From assembly GCF_018618475.1 (NCBI RefSeq), contig NZ_JACSMD010000005.1, forward strand, positions 18,227 through 82,226: 64,000 nt of DNA. The letters run 5' to 3'. The translations under genes were made by a program, and so were the position numbers. The notes below the pieces were generated by a model. It made no database searches and had not been told where the DNA came from. It worked only from the letters and a program-made list of their open reading frames with translations. Numbering within the stretch: position 1 is the stretch's first letter; each line of letters opens with the position of its first letter. This DNA is from Exiguobacterium sp. s122. GTDB taxonomy: Bacteria > Bacillota > Bacilli > Exiguobacteriales > Exiguobacteriaceae. Shown here in pieces: positions 18,163 to 26,692 of the stretch.

Positions 18163-18426
18163 TTAGTCTGTATGTTTCCGGTTATACATCCCAATACTTC
18201 CAACGAACACGACAAGCGCCCACGCGGATAGAATCATAAGTTCCATCCAAGTAGAGCCCAGTCCAGCACCCGCCTCGATTTGGTGGGCGAGGTCGATCAA
18301 GACGACGTTCGGCAAATAATCGAGAAGACCGATGATAGAGAACCGGTCCTGGTACGCCAACAACATCGGTGAGAACGAGAAGAAAAAGAATGCGGGCATG
18401 ACGATGAGCGAAGTTTCCATAACCGT
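18163..18426 (-). pseudogene. Truncated 3' fragment of an ABC-2 type permease gene
   Basis: Encodes about 88 residues nearly identical to the C-terminus of the permease at 20735-21442: LIVMPAFFFFSFSPMLLAY, then DRFSIIGLL, then the conserved end MYNRK.TD. The 5' two thirds are missing; the open frame continues to 18453 only by chance through unrelated sequence. It lacks start signals and the ATP-binding partner beside it. It is a scar of duplication or recombination at the edge of the AT-rich cassette. Confidence 0.85.
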
Positions 18427-18478
18427 GGATGAATCAATGCAAATACGCAACATGCAGAGGCAGCATCCATTATCGCTT

Positions 18479-18520
18479 AAGTGACTAAATCATCACTTTA
18501 AAGTCATTTGGCAGTCACTT
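18479..18520. repeat. Inverted repeat upstream of the VanZ-like gene
   Basis: AAGTGACT (18479-18486) and AGTCACTT (18513-18520) form a dyad about 66 bases before the VanZ-like start, with a further CATCACTTTAAAGTCA between them. It could be an operator; no promoter is convincing. Confidence 0.35.
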
Positions 18521-18586
18521 TGCCTTGTTACGCTAGTTATGGAAGAGGATGACCTCTACGAATAACTAAACAAACGGAGGCGTATT

Positions 18587-19999
18587 ATGGATATTAAGGA
18601 AATTGTCATTCGGTTAAGTGCATTTTTTGTACCTGCCGCTATTCTTGCGATTGGCGTTTTAGTATTATCTTTTATTGTGATTAAAATGAGGAAAAAAAGA
18701 GGCATGAATCCCTCAAGTGGTGGCAAGAAAAAGGCGATAATCGGCTCACTTCTTGTAGCATATTATTTTATTGTGATTGGAATTACGAATTTAAGCCGAG
18801 GCGAATCTTTCTCTGGGCAAGTGAACCTAAATATATTTAGTGGATACATTGATGCATGGAACTCATTTTCACTAATCGCCTTTCAATTGATTGTTTTTAA
18901 CGTCTTGATGTTTGTGCCACTCGGTATCCTCTTGCCGTTATATGGTCGTCGATTTATGCAATTTAAATGGACGTTCGCTGCAACGCTCCTTGCCACGTTA
19001 GTCATTGAAATTTTTCAAGTCGTGACGGGGAGAGGGATCTTTGAATTAGATGACATTTTCCATAATACGTTGGGTGGTGTCTTAGGATATCAACTCTTCA
19101 TGCTCACCCATGAAATCGTTCGAAACAAAAGCATTTCATTGAAACAGCTCACGAAACGACTTGCGCTTCCCGTGGTTTTACTTTTTGCAGTTGCAGGTTG
19201 GTTCTCTTTTTATCATTTCAAAGAATTTGGGAACATGAGCATTAATCCAACCTACGGAACCGACATGGAGAAGGTGACATTAAGTACTACGATGGAGTTA
19301 AATTCAGAAAAAGCTTATGCACCCGTTTACAAAAACAAATACAGCAATGACGAAGAACATGGACGAGACGTTGTAGAGAAGCTTCAAAAGACGTTACGTT
19401 TGCCAAAGCTCGCTGAAGAAGGACGAGAAGGCGACAACCGGATGTTCACGTTCGAAAAAAAACAGGGAACCAATTATCAAATGAGTTATTATATGCGTGA
19501 TGGGGCATGGTCATTGATGGATCACGAGTTTCTGCAAGAAGACGTGACGTATGAAAACAGTGAAGAAATGAAGGCATATGCGACAGAGATGCTTGCTCGT
19601 TTAGATTTACTTCCGAAGCAGGCTGACTTGACGATTTCCGAGACCGGGACGTTTCATTGGATGATTCAACCGTCTACTTATTCAAGTTCAGAAATTGAGG
19701 ATGGCGTCATCATGATGGATCTCAAAAAAGATGGGAGTGTCGGTTCGCTGTTTTATAGCAATACGATCAACGAATTCATTCGTGATGTTGAGATTCTGTC
19801 TCCAAAAGAAGCGTATGCGAAAATTGAGAATGGCGATTTCGATCAATACAACCCACTTCAAAAAGGCGACCAGTTAGTCGTGACGGACTGTCAATTAGAC
19901 TACATGTATGACTCGAAAGGTTTCTATCAGCCCATCTATTCCTTCTCTGGAACACTAAATGGAGAAGAGTGGTCATTACGTGTGACGGCCATGAAATGA
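18587..19999 (+). CDS. VanZ-like membrane protein with extracellular C-terminal domain
   Basis: 470 residues. Residues about 1-205 carry six hydrophobic helices and the VanZ-like signature: FNVLMFVPLGILLPL, ATLVIEIFQVVTGRGIFELDDIFHN-type sequence and NTLGGVLGYQLF. After a last helix (LLFAVAGWFSFYHF) the remaining 260 residues are soluble and probably outside the cell, with repeated alpha/beta elements such as SPKEAYAKIENGDF that resemble regulatory YycI-like domains. Ribosome binding site CGGAGG. Function unknown; VanZ relatives can confer low-level glycopeptide resistance. Confidence 0.82.
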   Translation: MDIKEIVIRLSAFFVPAAILAIGVLVLSFIVIKMRKKRGMNPSSGGKKKAIIGSLLVAYYFIVIGITNLSRGESFSGQVNLNIFSGYIDAWNSFSLIAFQLIVFNVLMFVPLGILLPLYGRRFMQFKWTFAATLLATLVIEIFQVVTGRGIFELDDIFHNTLGGVLGYQLFMLTHEIVRNKSISLKQLTKRLALPVVLLFAVAGWFSFYHFKEFGNMSINPTYGTDMEKVTLSTTMELNSEKAYAPVYKNKYSNDEEHGRDVVEKLQKTLRLPKLAEEGREGDNRMFTFEKKQGTNYQMSYYMRDGAWSLMDHEFLQEDVTYENSEEMKAYATEMLARLDLLPKQADLTISETGTFHWMIQPSTYSSSEIEDGVIMMDLKKDGSVGSLFYSNTINEFIRDVEILSPKEAYAKIENGDFDQYNPLQKGDQLVVTDCQLDYMYDSKGFYQPIYSFSGTLNGEEWSLRVTAMK

Positions 20000-20035
20000 T
20001 GCATTTGAAGTATGGGTTCACGGAAAGAACCGGTC

Positions 20036-20063
20036 AACAGTGTTCAAACGAGCACTGTTTTTT
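20036..20063 (+). terminator. Intrinsic terminator
   Basis: AACAGTG / CACTGTT stem followed by a T-run, 37 bases after the VanZ-like gene. Confidence 0.8.
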
Positions 20064-20124
20064 GTTTACCATCATGTCTCGTCTATAAGACAATGAAGAA
20101 AACGTTTAAGGGAGGAGCGATCAG

Positions 20125-20691
20125 ATGGAAATCGAGAATTTGCTACGATTTGAGGGGCGACAAGATTTTCGGAAGTGGCTTGAAGAAAACGCAACTGAAC
20201 AGTCTTTTTGTTGGGTCATTCTAAGCCGAAAGCGTGAAGGAAAAGGATTACTTTACTTAGATGCTGTAGAGGAGGCGCTTTGTTTCGGATGGATTGATGG
20301 CATTACAAAAAAGACGACAGAAGGCGAACTCGCACAGCGTTTTTCACCGAGACGTAAAAACAGTAACTGGACCGAACTGAACAAAGAACGTGTCCGTCGA
20401 TTACAGCGACTTGGTTTGATAACAGAGAACGGTGAACGGGTTCTTCCTGATATGCGAAACGAGTCGTTCCGGATTGATGAAGAAATCATAATGCGTTTGC
20501 AAGGAGACCGAGAACTCTATCAAAACTTCAGTAACTTTCCTGAGTTATATCGCCGCATTCGGATCGATACCATCCAAAGTGTCCGTCAAGACCGAGATCT
20601 GTATACGAAACGGTTGAATAAATTCATTGAAAAAACGAAAGCGAACGAGATGTATGGGCAATGGAATGATGGGGGTCGTTTGATAGAATAA
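20125..20691 (+). CDS. YdeI/OmpD-associated family protein
   Basis: 188 residues. Family features: FRKWLEENATEQSFCWVIL at the start, EEALCFGWIDGITKK, RFSPRRKNSNWTELNKERV and RLQRLGLI. Members are sometimes named bacteriocin-protection proteins, but the biochemical role is not known. Cytoplasmic, no membrane helix. Ribosome binding site GGGAGGAG. Convergent with the ABC permease gene. Confidence 0.88.
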   Translation: MEIENLLRFEGRQDFRKWLEENATEQSFCWVILSRKREGKGLLYLDAVEEALCFGWIDGITKKTTEGELAQRFSPRRKNSNWTELNKERVRRLQRLGLITENGERVLPDMRNESFRIDEEIIMRLQGDRELYQNFSNFPELYRRIRIDTIQSVRQDRDLYTKRLNKFIEKTKANEMYGQWNDGGRLIE

Positions 20692-20696
20692 AAAAA

Positions 20697-20998
20697 GGTG
20701 CCGCCATTCAAGTCAACGCGACACCTAGTTTCAATTAATCCGTCTGTTTCCGGTTATACATCACAATACTTCCGACGAACACACCAAGCGCCCAAGCGGA
20801 TAGAATCCCGAGTTCCATCCAAGTAGAGCCCAGTCCAGCTCCCGTCTCGATTTGATGCGCAAGATCGATTAAGACGATGTTCGGCAAGTACTCGAGCAAA
20901 CCGATGATGGAAAAACGGTCCTCGTACGCCAACAACATTGGCGAGAACGAGAAGAAGAAGAATGCCGGCATGACGATGAGCGAGGCTTCCATGACCGT
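20697..20998 (+). repeat. Direct repeat copy 2 (within intact ABC permease locus)
   Basis: The parental counterpart of 18122-18426: a terminator hairpin AGGTGCCGC / GCGACACCT and the 3' third of the permease gene. Confidence 0.85.
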
Positions 20999-21442
20999 CT
21001 TCGTCATCAACCCGAGAATCGTCCCAATCCCGATATAAAAGAACGTCGAGACGATCAAGGCGAGTGCGATGACGAGCAGGTTCGCAGGGTTGTAGCCCAT
21101 GATTAAGGCACATGCCGCTATGAGGATGAGCGTCGTCACGAACGTGAGCGCACTTTTCCCGAGCAAGATATCGAGCGTGCTCGCCGGTGACAACATCAAT
21201 CCGCGGAGTGTATTCTTCTCTTTTTCTTCGGCAATCAAGGCACACTGCACGAATGTCGCAACGAGACTGAACGTGATGTTGATGACGAAGTACGTCACGT
21301 CGATGCCTCCGCCACCGAGCTGTGCATAAAAGACGGCGAAGAACAGCGGCATGATCAATGTCGAGGAGACGAATAAGTTCCGCGACAAGTCTTTGTAGTC
21401 TTTTTGGAAAATGGCGAGCGCCCGTTTCATTGAAAATGTCAT
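20735..21442 (-). CDS. ABC-2 type transporter permease
   Basis: 235 residues from the ATG at 21442, preceded by GGGGAGGAAAC; upstream in-frame codons lie inside the ATPase gene. Six hydrophobic segments, with ISLEEKEKNTLRGLMLSP-type loop (here AEEKEKNTLRGLMLSPAST) typical of ABC-2 permeases between helices 2 and 3. Overlaps the ATPase gene by 4 bases. Exporter of unknown substrate, likely an antimicrobial or lipid. Confidence 0.9.
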   Translation of the reverse strand: MTFSMKRALAIFQKDYKDLSRNLFVSSTLIMPLFFAVFYAQLGGGGIDVTYFVINITFSLVATFVQCALIAEEKEKNTLRGLMLSPASTLDILLGKSALTFVTTLILIAACALIMGYNPANLLVIALALIVSTFFYIGIGTILGLMTKTVMEASLIVMPAFFFFSFSPMLLAYEDRFSIIGLLEYLPNIVLIDLAHQIETGAGLGSTWMELGILSAWALGVFVGSIVMYNRKQTD

Positions 21443-22287
21443 GATAGTTTCCTCCCCGTCACTTCGATAAAGATGTCCCCGAGCGTCGGCTCGTTCGAAT
21501 GAATCGCCGCGATATTCTGGTCGCGCATTTGTTCGTGGAGCCAATCGGCTCCTTCTTTTCCTTGATTCACCTCCACGGACTTCCCGTCATGCAGTTCGAC
21601 GCGCATCGAGCCGTTCGCATATTTCCGGCGCAATTTTTTCGGGGCGTCGAGCAATTGAATTTCCCCTTGATGTAAGAAGGCGACACGGTCGCACAGTTCC
21701 TCAGCTTCATTCATATCATGCGTCGTCAAGAAGATGGTCGTTCCTTTTGCCTTCAACCGTTCGATGCCTTTATAGATGTGGCGCGAATTGACCGGATCGA
21801 GTGCGGACGTCGGCTCATCTAAAAACAATAGCTCCGGTTCATGTAACAACGCCCGGGCCAGTGTCACCCGTTGCAGCATCCCGCGTGATAAAGCGGAGAT
21901 GCGTTTTTTGCGTTCCCCGGCCAAGTTCACCGTTTGCAGCACATCATCGATTCGGGTGCGTGGTTCATCGTATAGGTCGCAATAGAGTTGTAAGTTCTCT
22001 TCAATCGAGAGACGGGTGTACAGTCCGCTGTTATCGGTCAATACACCAATCCGCTTCCGATACTGTTCTTGTTTCAATTCTGAGACTGGGACGCCAAATA
22101 CGGTCGCGTTACCTGACGTCTGGGCGAGTTGCGACGTCAAGATTTTGATGGTCGTCGTCTTCCCAGATCCACTCGGTCCAAGGAAGCCGAACACTTCTCC
22201 CTTGCCGACAGAAAACGTCACGTCGCGTAACGCCTCTTCATTGCCGAATAGCTTTTTTAATCCGTTCACTTGAATGATTGAGTCCAT
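21439..22287 (-). CDS. ABC transporter ATP-binding protein (exporter type)
   Basis: 282 residues. Walker A GPSGSGKTTT, signature-like LSRGMLQR, Walker B LLFLDEPTSALD and a switch His in LTTHDMNEAEEL. The signature has Arg in place of the usual Gly (SRG), as in several resistance-type exporters. A C-terminal extension of about 70 residues follows the core. Operon with the permease; the next upstream gene encodes an ABC/LytTR regulator. Confidence 0.92.
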   Translation of the reverse strand: MDSIIQVNGLKKLFGNEEALRDVTFSVGKGEVFGFLGPSGSGKTTTIKILTSQLAQTSGNATVFGVPVSELKQEQYRKRIGVLTDNSGLYTRLSIEENLQLYCDLYDEPRTRIDDVLQTVNLAGERKKRISALSRGMLQRVTLARALLHEPELLFLDEPTSALDPVNSRHIYKGIERLKAKGTTIFLTTHDMNEAEELCDRVAFLHQGEIQLLDAPKKLRRKYANGSMRVELHDGKSVEVNQGKEGADWLHEQMRDQNIAAIHSNEPTLGDIFIEVTGRKLS

Positions 22288-22325
22288 TCTCGTTCCTCCT
22301 TGTTGATGTCGTCTTGCTTGCTTAC

Positions 22326-22373
22326 ATCATATCGAGAGGAAGAGGCGGTCGCATTAAAATGGCCATAAATGGC
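22326..22373 (-). promoter_or_regulatory. Candidate LytTR-activated promoter of the ABC exporter
   Basis: On the minus strand a -10 TATGAT (22326-22331) has a poor -35. Just upstream are two 9-base direct repeats, GCCATTTAT and GCCATTTTA, 10 bases apart (22355-22373). One-turn-spaced direct repeats before a weak -35 suit a LytTR activator, which is encoded immediately upstream. Confidence 0.4.
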
Positions 22374-22417
22374 GCTTTTCGAGGAGCGAGTGGAGCAAAT
22401 ACAACGGTGAATGGAGC

Positions 22418-23404
22418 CTATTTCAACCCGATCATCGTCTTCAATTCGGCCATTTTCGTCTTCGAGAGCGGGATGGTCGTCTTCGCCGAATCATCGAGCA
22501 CAAGACTGAAACTGTTCTTCGTATACGTGATGACTTCCCGCACGCGTTGAAGGTTGACGATGTACGACCGATGGCAACGGAAGAAGCCGTACGGAGTCAG
22601 ACGCGTCTCGAGCTCGTTCATCGTGAAGACGCTCGGGAACTGCTCGGACTGACTGTGCAATACGGATTGTCCGTCCTGACTCTCGATGTAGTCGATTTCC
22701 GGAGGGTCGAGCAAGACGATTTTCTCGTTTACTTTCGTTGGAATCTTCTCGAAGCGAACGTGCATCACGTCAGGGGTGACATCTTCGTCCGCATTCGGTT
22801 CATCTGGTTCCACGTCGAGTAAACGTAAGTGCCGGTGGTCGATGCGGTAGACGGTCGATGTGACGTAGAGGGCACTCTCCATATTACTCGTGAGAAGCAG
22901 GATGGCTTTTTGTTGCTGTTTCAGTTGCATCAAGACGGTCGCGAACAAGTGCCGTGTCTCTTGGTCGACGTTTTGATCGGGTTCTTCAAGAACGTAGATG
23001 TCTCGATTATGTAGAAGCAGCGCCGCGTATTGCACGCGTCGGACGAGCGACAAGTTGAGCCGGTTTAATCGTTTGTTCCGGTATGTGGTGAGTTGAACGG
23101 TTTGCAAGATGGCATCCAGCGATTCCGTCGATTCGTAGAGCGTGTGCGTGAAACGCAAATATTCCTCGACCGTCAGCCGGTCATACAATCCATCACGGAT
23201 GGAGAAGACTGAGAGCGTGCGATTCGCTGTATCGATGTTTCCGGAGTAGTTTGCGTGTGCGTCAGTCAATAAGGCGAACAATATTTCCCGGGAAGTGACG
23301 CCACAGTGGATGGCTGCGATTTCACCCGGTTGGATGGTGAACGAGATATTTTCAAGGATGAGCGTGTCCTGTTGGCGAACAGAGACGTTGTCGAAAGTAA
23401 GCAC
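22418..23404 (-). CDS. Regulator with degenerate ABC-ATPase domain fused to LytTR DNA-binding domain
   Basis: 328 residues from a GTG at 23404 with GGGAGGG upstream. Residues 1-200 follow the ABC ATPase plan (FDNVSVRQQDTLILENISF, then IYVLEEPDQNVDQETRHLF in place of Walker B). However, the Walker A position reads HCGVTSRE, lacking GxGK, so ATP hydrolysis is unlikely. Residues about 225-325 are a LytTR domain: DIDYIESQDG-type strand (here EIDYIESQDGQSVLH), RLTPYGFFRCHRSYIVNLQ and VREVITYTKNSFSLVLDD. It probably senses or docks on the ABC exporter and activates its promoter. Confidence 0.88.
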   Translation of the reverse strand: MLTFDNVSVRQQDTLILENISFTIQPGEIAAIHCGVTSREILFALLTDAHANYSGNIDTANRTLSVFSIRDGLYDRLTVEEYLRFTHTLYESTESLDAILQTVQLTTYRNKRLNRLNLSLVRRVQYAALLLHNRDIYVLEEPDQNVDQETRHLFATVLMQLKQQQKAILLLTSNMESALYVTSTVYRIDHRHLRLLDVEPDEPNADEDVTPDVMHVRFEKIPTKVNEKIVLLDPPEIDYIESQDGQSVLHSQSEQFPSVFTMNELETRLTPYGFFRCHRSYIVNLQRVREVITYTKNSFSLVLDDSAKTTIPLSKTKMAELKTMIGLK

Positions 23405-23520
23405 CGAATCCCTCCCTTTTTAGTTGGAGTATACCATTGATTGAAGAAAGACTTGAGTAATGAATTGGAATCAGACTATGCTAAACTGGAGATAATTTGA
23501 AATTAGATGAGGGTGTGTCT

Positions 23521-25170
23521 GTGAAGATGATTGAGGTCATTCCTTTAGATTTTGATAAAACGAGTATAGATGAGATTGATCGGACAGCTGATTACTTGAA
23601 CTATCCGGTGATTTATATTTTGAACGGACAGAAGGAAGCGTATATCGGGGAGACCGTCCATTTCCAAAAACGGATGAAACAGCATTTGAAATTGAAACAA
23701 GCAGACCGGAAGAATGTGGACCAAATTAATCTCGTGAAGCATGAGACGTTCAATCGGTCGGCGACGTTCCATCTGGAGACGAAGTTGATTAACTACTTCT
23801 TGGGCGATGAGAAGTACACCTTACAAAACAAAAGCAAGACTGCAAGCGACTTCACACACAATTATTACAATAAATCGTTCTACGACAATGAGTTGTTTCC
23901 TGAGTTATGGGGTGTGCTACATAAGAATGGGCTCGTCGAAAACGACCTGCACGCTATCGAGAACAAAGACATCTTCAAATTGTCGCCGTTCAAAGAGCTA
24001 TCTGTGGAACAGATGGATTTAAAAGAGCGTGTGCTTGAATTTTGTGAGACACGGATTGCGAAGGCCAAGCCCGAAGACACGTATGGAGACTTGTATGTCA
24101 TTGAAGGTGAGGCCGGTGTCGGCAAGAGTGTCGTGCTCAGTTCTATCTTCAATACCATTCAAGCGCGGACGAACGAGGCGGGTTCGAATCTGCATCAGAC
24201 GGAGAACTATCTGGTCGTCAATCACGAGGAGATGCTGAAGACGTATAAAGGGATTGCCAAACAAGTCAAACACTTGAAGGCTGTAAATTTCGTCAAACCG
24301 ACGCCGCTTCTTAACAAGTTAAAAGATAAGAAGGTCGATATCATTTTGGTCGACGAGGCGCACCTTCTATTGACGAAGTCAGATGCATACAACAACTTTC
24401 GGGCAGATAATCATCTCGAAGAATTGATGAAGATCGCCAAGGTTGTCATTGTCATATTCGATCAAGACCAAGTGTTAAAGCTGAAGAGTCGATGGGACCA
24501 AAGCAAGTTGGATGAGTTTAAAGAAAAAGCGAAATGTTTGAAAACATATAAACTGACGAATCAGTTTCGGATGCAGGCGGATGAGGATGTCATCGATTGG
24601 ATCAACGCCTTTAAAGCTAAGCGTATACAAGCTTTTCCGGAGTCTCCAGACTATGATCTACGCATTTTTGAAACGTTGGAAGAGATGCATCTAATGATTA
24701 TCGAACAAGACAAGAAACATGGGCTGAGCCGAGTCGTGTCGACGTTTGATTATCTTCATAAAAAGGATGGAGAAACGTATTACGTCTATGAGTCGAACGG
24801 GGAGTATAAGATGCCGTGGAATACGACGGGCGGCAAGACGACGTGGGCCGAGAAGTCAGAGACGATTGCTGAGGCCGGGTCGATCTATACGATCCAAGGT
24901 TTTGATTTGAACTACGTCGGCGTCGTGCTCGGTCCTTCGGTAACGTACGATGAGACAAAGGGTTGCTTGGTGATTGACACGGATCTTTATAAAGATACAG
25001 GAGCTTATGCTGGGATTGACGGTGTTAAGGATGTCGAGCTGGCGAAAGAACAGATTGTCTTGAACTCGATTAATGTGTTGATGAAGCGAGGCGTCCGAGG
25101 ACTTTATTTGTATGCGAGCAATCAAGCGTTACGAGATAAGTTATTACACATTCAAAGAGAGAAGGTATAG
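23521..25170 (+). CDS. GIY-YIG nuclease fused to DUF2075 helicase-like ATPase
   Basis: 549 residues from a GTG at 23521 with GAGGGTG upstream; a TTG at 23497 has no site. N-terminal GIY-YIG domain: VIYILNG (about 30-36), AYIGET (about 40-45), Arg in QKRMKQH and Glu in HLETKLINYF, so catalytic residues are present. Then DUF2075, a superfamily 1-like NTPase: Walker A EGEAGVGKS (Lys about 202), Walker B IILVDEAHLL, TNQFRM and the C-terminal IYTIQGFDLNYVGVVLG. A nucleic-acid cutting and remodelling enzyme is expected. Eleven or so bases later lies a MazG-like gene. Defence or repair role is inference. Confidence 0.9.
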   Translation: MKMIEVIPLDFDKTSIDEIDRTADYLNYPVIYILNGQKEAYIGETVHFQKRMKQHLKLKQADRKNVDQINLVKHETFNRSATFHLETKLINYFLGDEKYTLQNKSKTASDFTHNYYNKSFYDNELFPELWGVLHKNGLVENDLHAIENKDIFKLSPFKELSVEQMDLKERVLEFCETRIAKAKPEDTYGDLYVIEGEAGVGKSVVLSSIFNTIQARTNEAGSNLHQTENYLVVNHEEMLKTYKGIAKQVKHLKAVNFVKPTPLLNKLKDKKVDIILVDEAHLLLTKSDAYNNFRADNHLEELMKIAKVVIVIFDQDQVLKLKSRWDQSKLDEFKEKAKCLKTYKLTNQFRMQADEDVIDWINAFKAKRIQAFPESPDYDLRIFETLEEMHLMIIEQDKKHGLSRVVSTFDYLHKKDGETYYVYESNGEYKMPWNTTGGKTTWAEKSETIAEAGSIYTIQGFDLNYVGVVLGPSVTYDETKGCLVIDTDLYKDTGAYAGIDGVKDVELAKEQIVLNSINVLMKRGVRGLYLYASNQALRDKLLHIQREKV

Positions 25171-25172
25171 AT

Positions 25173-25481
25173 ATGAACGAAGTACAACGATTGATGGACA
25201 AAGTGATTGAATTCCGTGATGAGCGCGATTGGGCGTTCCACCATAACCCGAAAGACTTGGCGTTATCGTTATCGCTCGAGGCGAGCGAATTGTTGGAGTT
25301 GTTCCAATGGGTGTCGAGCGAAGAAGCGCTCGAGACGAAACGCGTCGAGATGAAAGAAGAACTCGCGGATGTCCTCATCTACGCGCTCACGTTCGCCCAT
25401 GCGGCAGGGATCGATGTGTCGCAAGCGATTGAAGAGAAGCTTGAGAAAAATGCGGTGAAGTATCCGAGTCCGCAATCATGA
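25173..25481 (+). CDS. MazG-like nucleotide pyrophosphohydrolase
   Basis: 102 residues, all-alpha. Metal-binding pattern EASELLELFQWVS (ExxE region) and KEELADVLIYALTFA (ExxD region) are those of MazG-like NTP pyrophosphohydrolases. The gene begins 2 bases after the GIY-YIG/DUF2075 stop, and its stop overlaps the next ATG, so it is part of the same transcript. It would hydrolyse non-canonical or excess NTPs. Confidence 0.9.
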   Translation: MNEVQRLMDKVIEFRDERDWAFHHNPKDLALSLSLEASELLELFQWVSSEEALETKRVEMKEELADVLIYALTFAHAAGIDVSQAIEEKLEKNAVKYPSPQS

Positions 25482-25903
25482 GTGAAACGCTCGAAAGGTA
25501 TCCTCCAGATCAATTTATGATTCCTTGCCATTTAAGCGGAAAGAATTTCTCACCTCGCGTTGCATCAGAAAAAACAGGCATTCAATTTTATAAACAAACG
25601 GAAGTCGGGGAGATTGAGCGCGTAGGAAAACGGATTGCTACGTACGGCCATGCGTCATTTGAACCACCACTTGAATTTCAATAAATGGATAATCCGTATA
25701 TCGGACTCTTCTGGATGGTAGACACCCTTAAAATACATATCGATACCCTTCGTTCTTGTGGGGCCGATGATATCTATATCGATTTAGGTGTCGTCTATCA
25801 TCTTGATGTAAAACTAGAGTTTGAACCAGATTTCTTAATGAAACTTGCGAACTTAAAGATTCCATTTTTAATTAGTGGCTACAAAGAAGAGATTGCTGAA
25901 TGA
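25478..25903 (+). pseudogene. DUF4279-like gene interrupted by one in-frame TAA
   Basis: Two same-phase frames, 25478-25684 (68 codons) and 25685-25903 (72 codons), abut at a TAA (25682-25684) directly followed by ATG. Joined, they give about 141 residues. The N-terminal half carries IPCHLSGKNFSPRVASEKTGI and the second half LRSCGADDIYIDLGVVYHLD and LANLKIPFLIS. This looks like one DUF4279-type domain cut in two. A second DUF4279-like gene lies at 27145. Overlaps the MazG-like stop by 4 bases. Independent translation of the second half from 25685 is possible but it has no ribosome binding site. Confidence 0.6.
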
Positions 25904-25945
25904 CGTTACAGGAACTAGTTTGATAAGAGCGGTATTAACACCAAG

Positions 25946-25980
25946 AAAAAAAAGTACAGCCCGTTACTGGGCCTGTACTG
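25946..25980 (-). terminator. Intrinsic terminator of the hydrolase gene
   Basis: On the minus strand CAGTACAGGCCC / GGGC-TGTACT with a T-run of eight; it begins within the last codons of the hydrolase gene. Confidence 0.8.
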
Positions 25981-26545
25981 CTTTCATCTGAATCATTGCG
26001 ATGACTTCATCCGTCGTTTGGATGGTCGCGAACTCCTCGTTCAAATTGGCGAGGGACACGTCATGGATGACATCCGCCGGAATCAACGAACCGCTCAATG
26101 AGCGACGGTCGAACGTCGCCGTCGCATCGGACACAATGATCGGTCCGAATCCGAGATTCCCGGCCATGCGGGCGGTTGTCTCGACACAGTGGTTCGTGAT
26201 TAGTCCCGTGACGATGATAGATTGAGCTTGATACGCCTCTAAAAGCTCTTGCAGATTCGTGCCGATGAAGGCGCTGTTGACTTGCTTGGTGAGGATTGTG
26301 TCTTGTTCGCGTGGACGAATGAAGTCTTGGAACAAATGACCGTCCTTCTTGAAGTAAAATAACGATTCAGGCACTTGTGAGACGTGTTGGACGTAGATAA
26401 TCGGCTGATCGGCTGTCTCCCAAGTCGTGATGAGTCGAGCGATGTTGTCTTCACACATCGGATTATTCCGGTTGCCCCAACTTGGGTCGTGGAACGCTTG
26501 TTGGACGTCGATAATCAATAATGGTACAACTGTATTTTGCTTCAT
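25964..26545 (-). CDS. Isochorismatase-family cysteine hydrolase
   Basis: 193 residues. The catalytic triad is visible: Asp in LLIIDVQQAFHDP, Lys in ILTKQVNSAF, and Cys in VTGLITNHCVETTARMA with the family cis-peptide region just before it. These enzymes hydrolyse amides such as nicotinamide, ureidoacrylate or isochorismate; there is no iron-binding His cluster clear enough to call nicotinamidase. Single-gene unit, divergent from an Lrp-like regulator. Confidence 0.9.
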   Translation of the reverse strand: MKQNTVVPLLIIDVQQAFHDPSWGNRNNPMCEDNIARLITTWETADQPIIYVQHVSQVPESLFYFKKDGHLFQDFIRPREQDTILTKQVNSAFIGTNLQELLEAYQAQSIIVTGLITNHCVETTARMAGNLGFGPIIVSDATATFDRRSLSGSLIPADVIHDVSLANLNEEFATIQTTDEVIAMIQMKAVQAQ

Positions 26546-26692
26546 GATTGTTTCCCCCTCTTCAACGTTATCTTAAGTGTAAGCGGGGAGTACGGTTTGA
26601 TTACATAAGATATAAACGGAGTTGTGGATGTAATTCCTTAAAATGAACGGAAGTTTGGAGATTCAACTTACAATTTGAAAGTGGGGACTCGA

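Larger units (their letters stand above)
18122..18426 (+). repeat. Direct repeat copy 1 (diverged duplicate of 20697-20998)
   Basis: About 300 bases in the same orientation resemble the segment 20697-20998: the terminator hairpin, then the 3' end of an ABC permease gene read on the minus strand. Similarity stops at about 18426, just after the codons for TVME. Confidence 0.85.

Noticed and set aside
18427..18453. Extension of the truncated permease frame to an ATG at 18453
   Set aside because: The extra codons do not match the parental permease and have no ribosome binding site.
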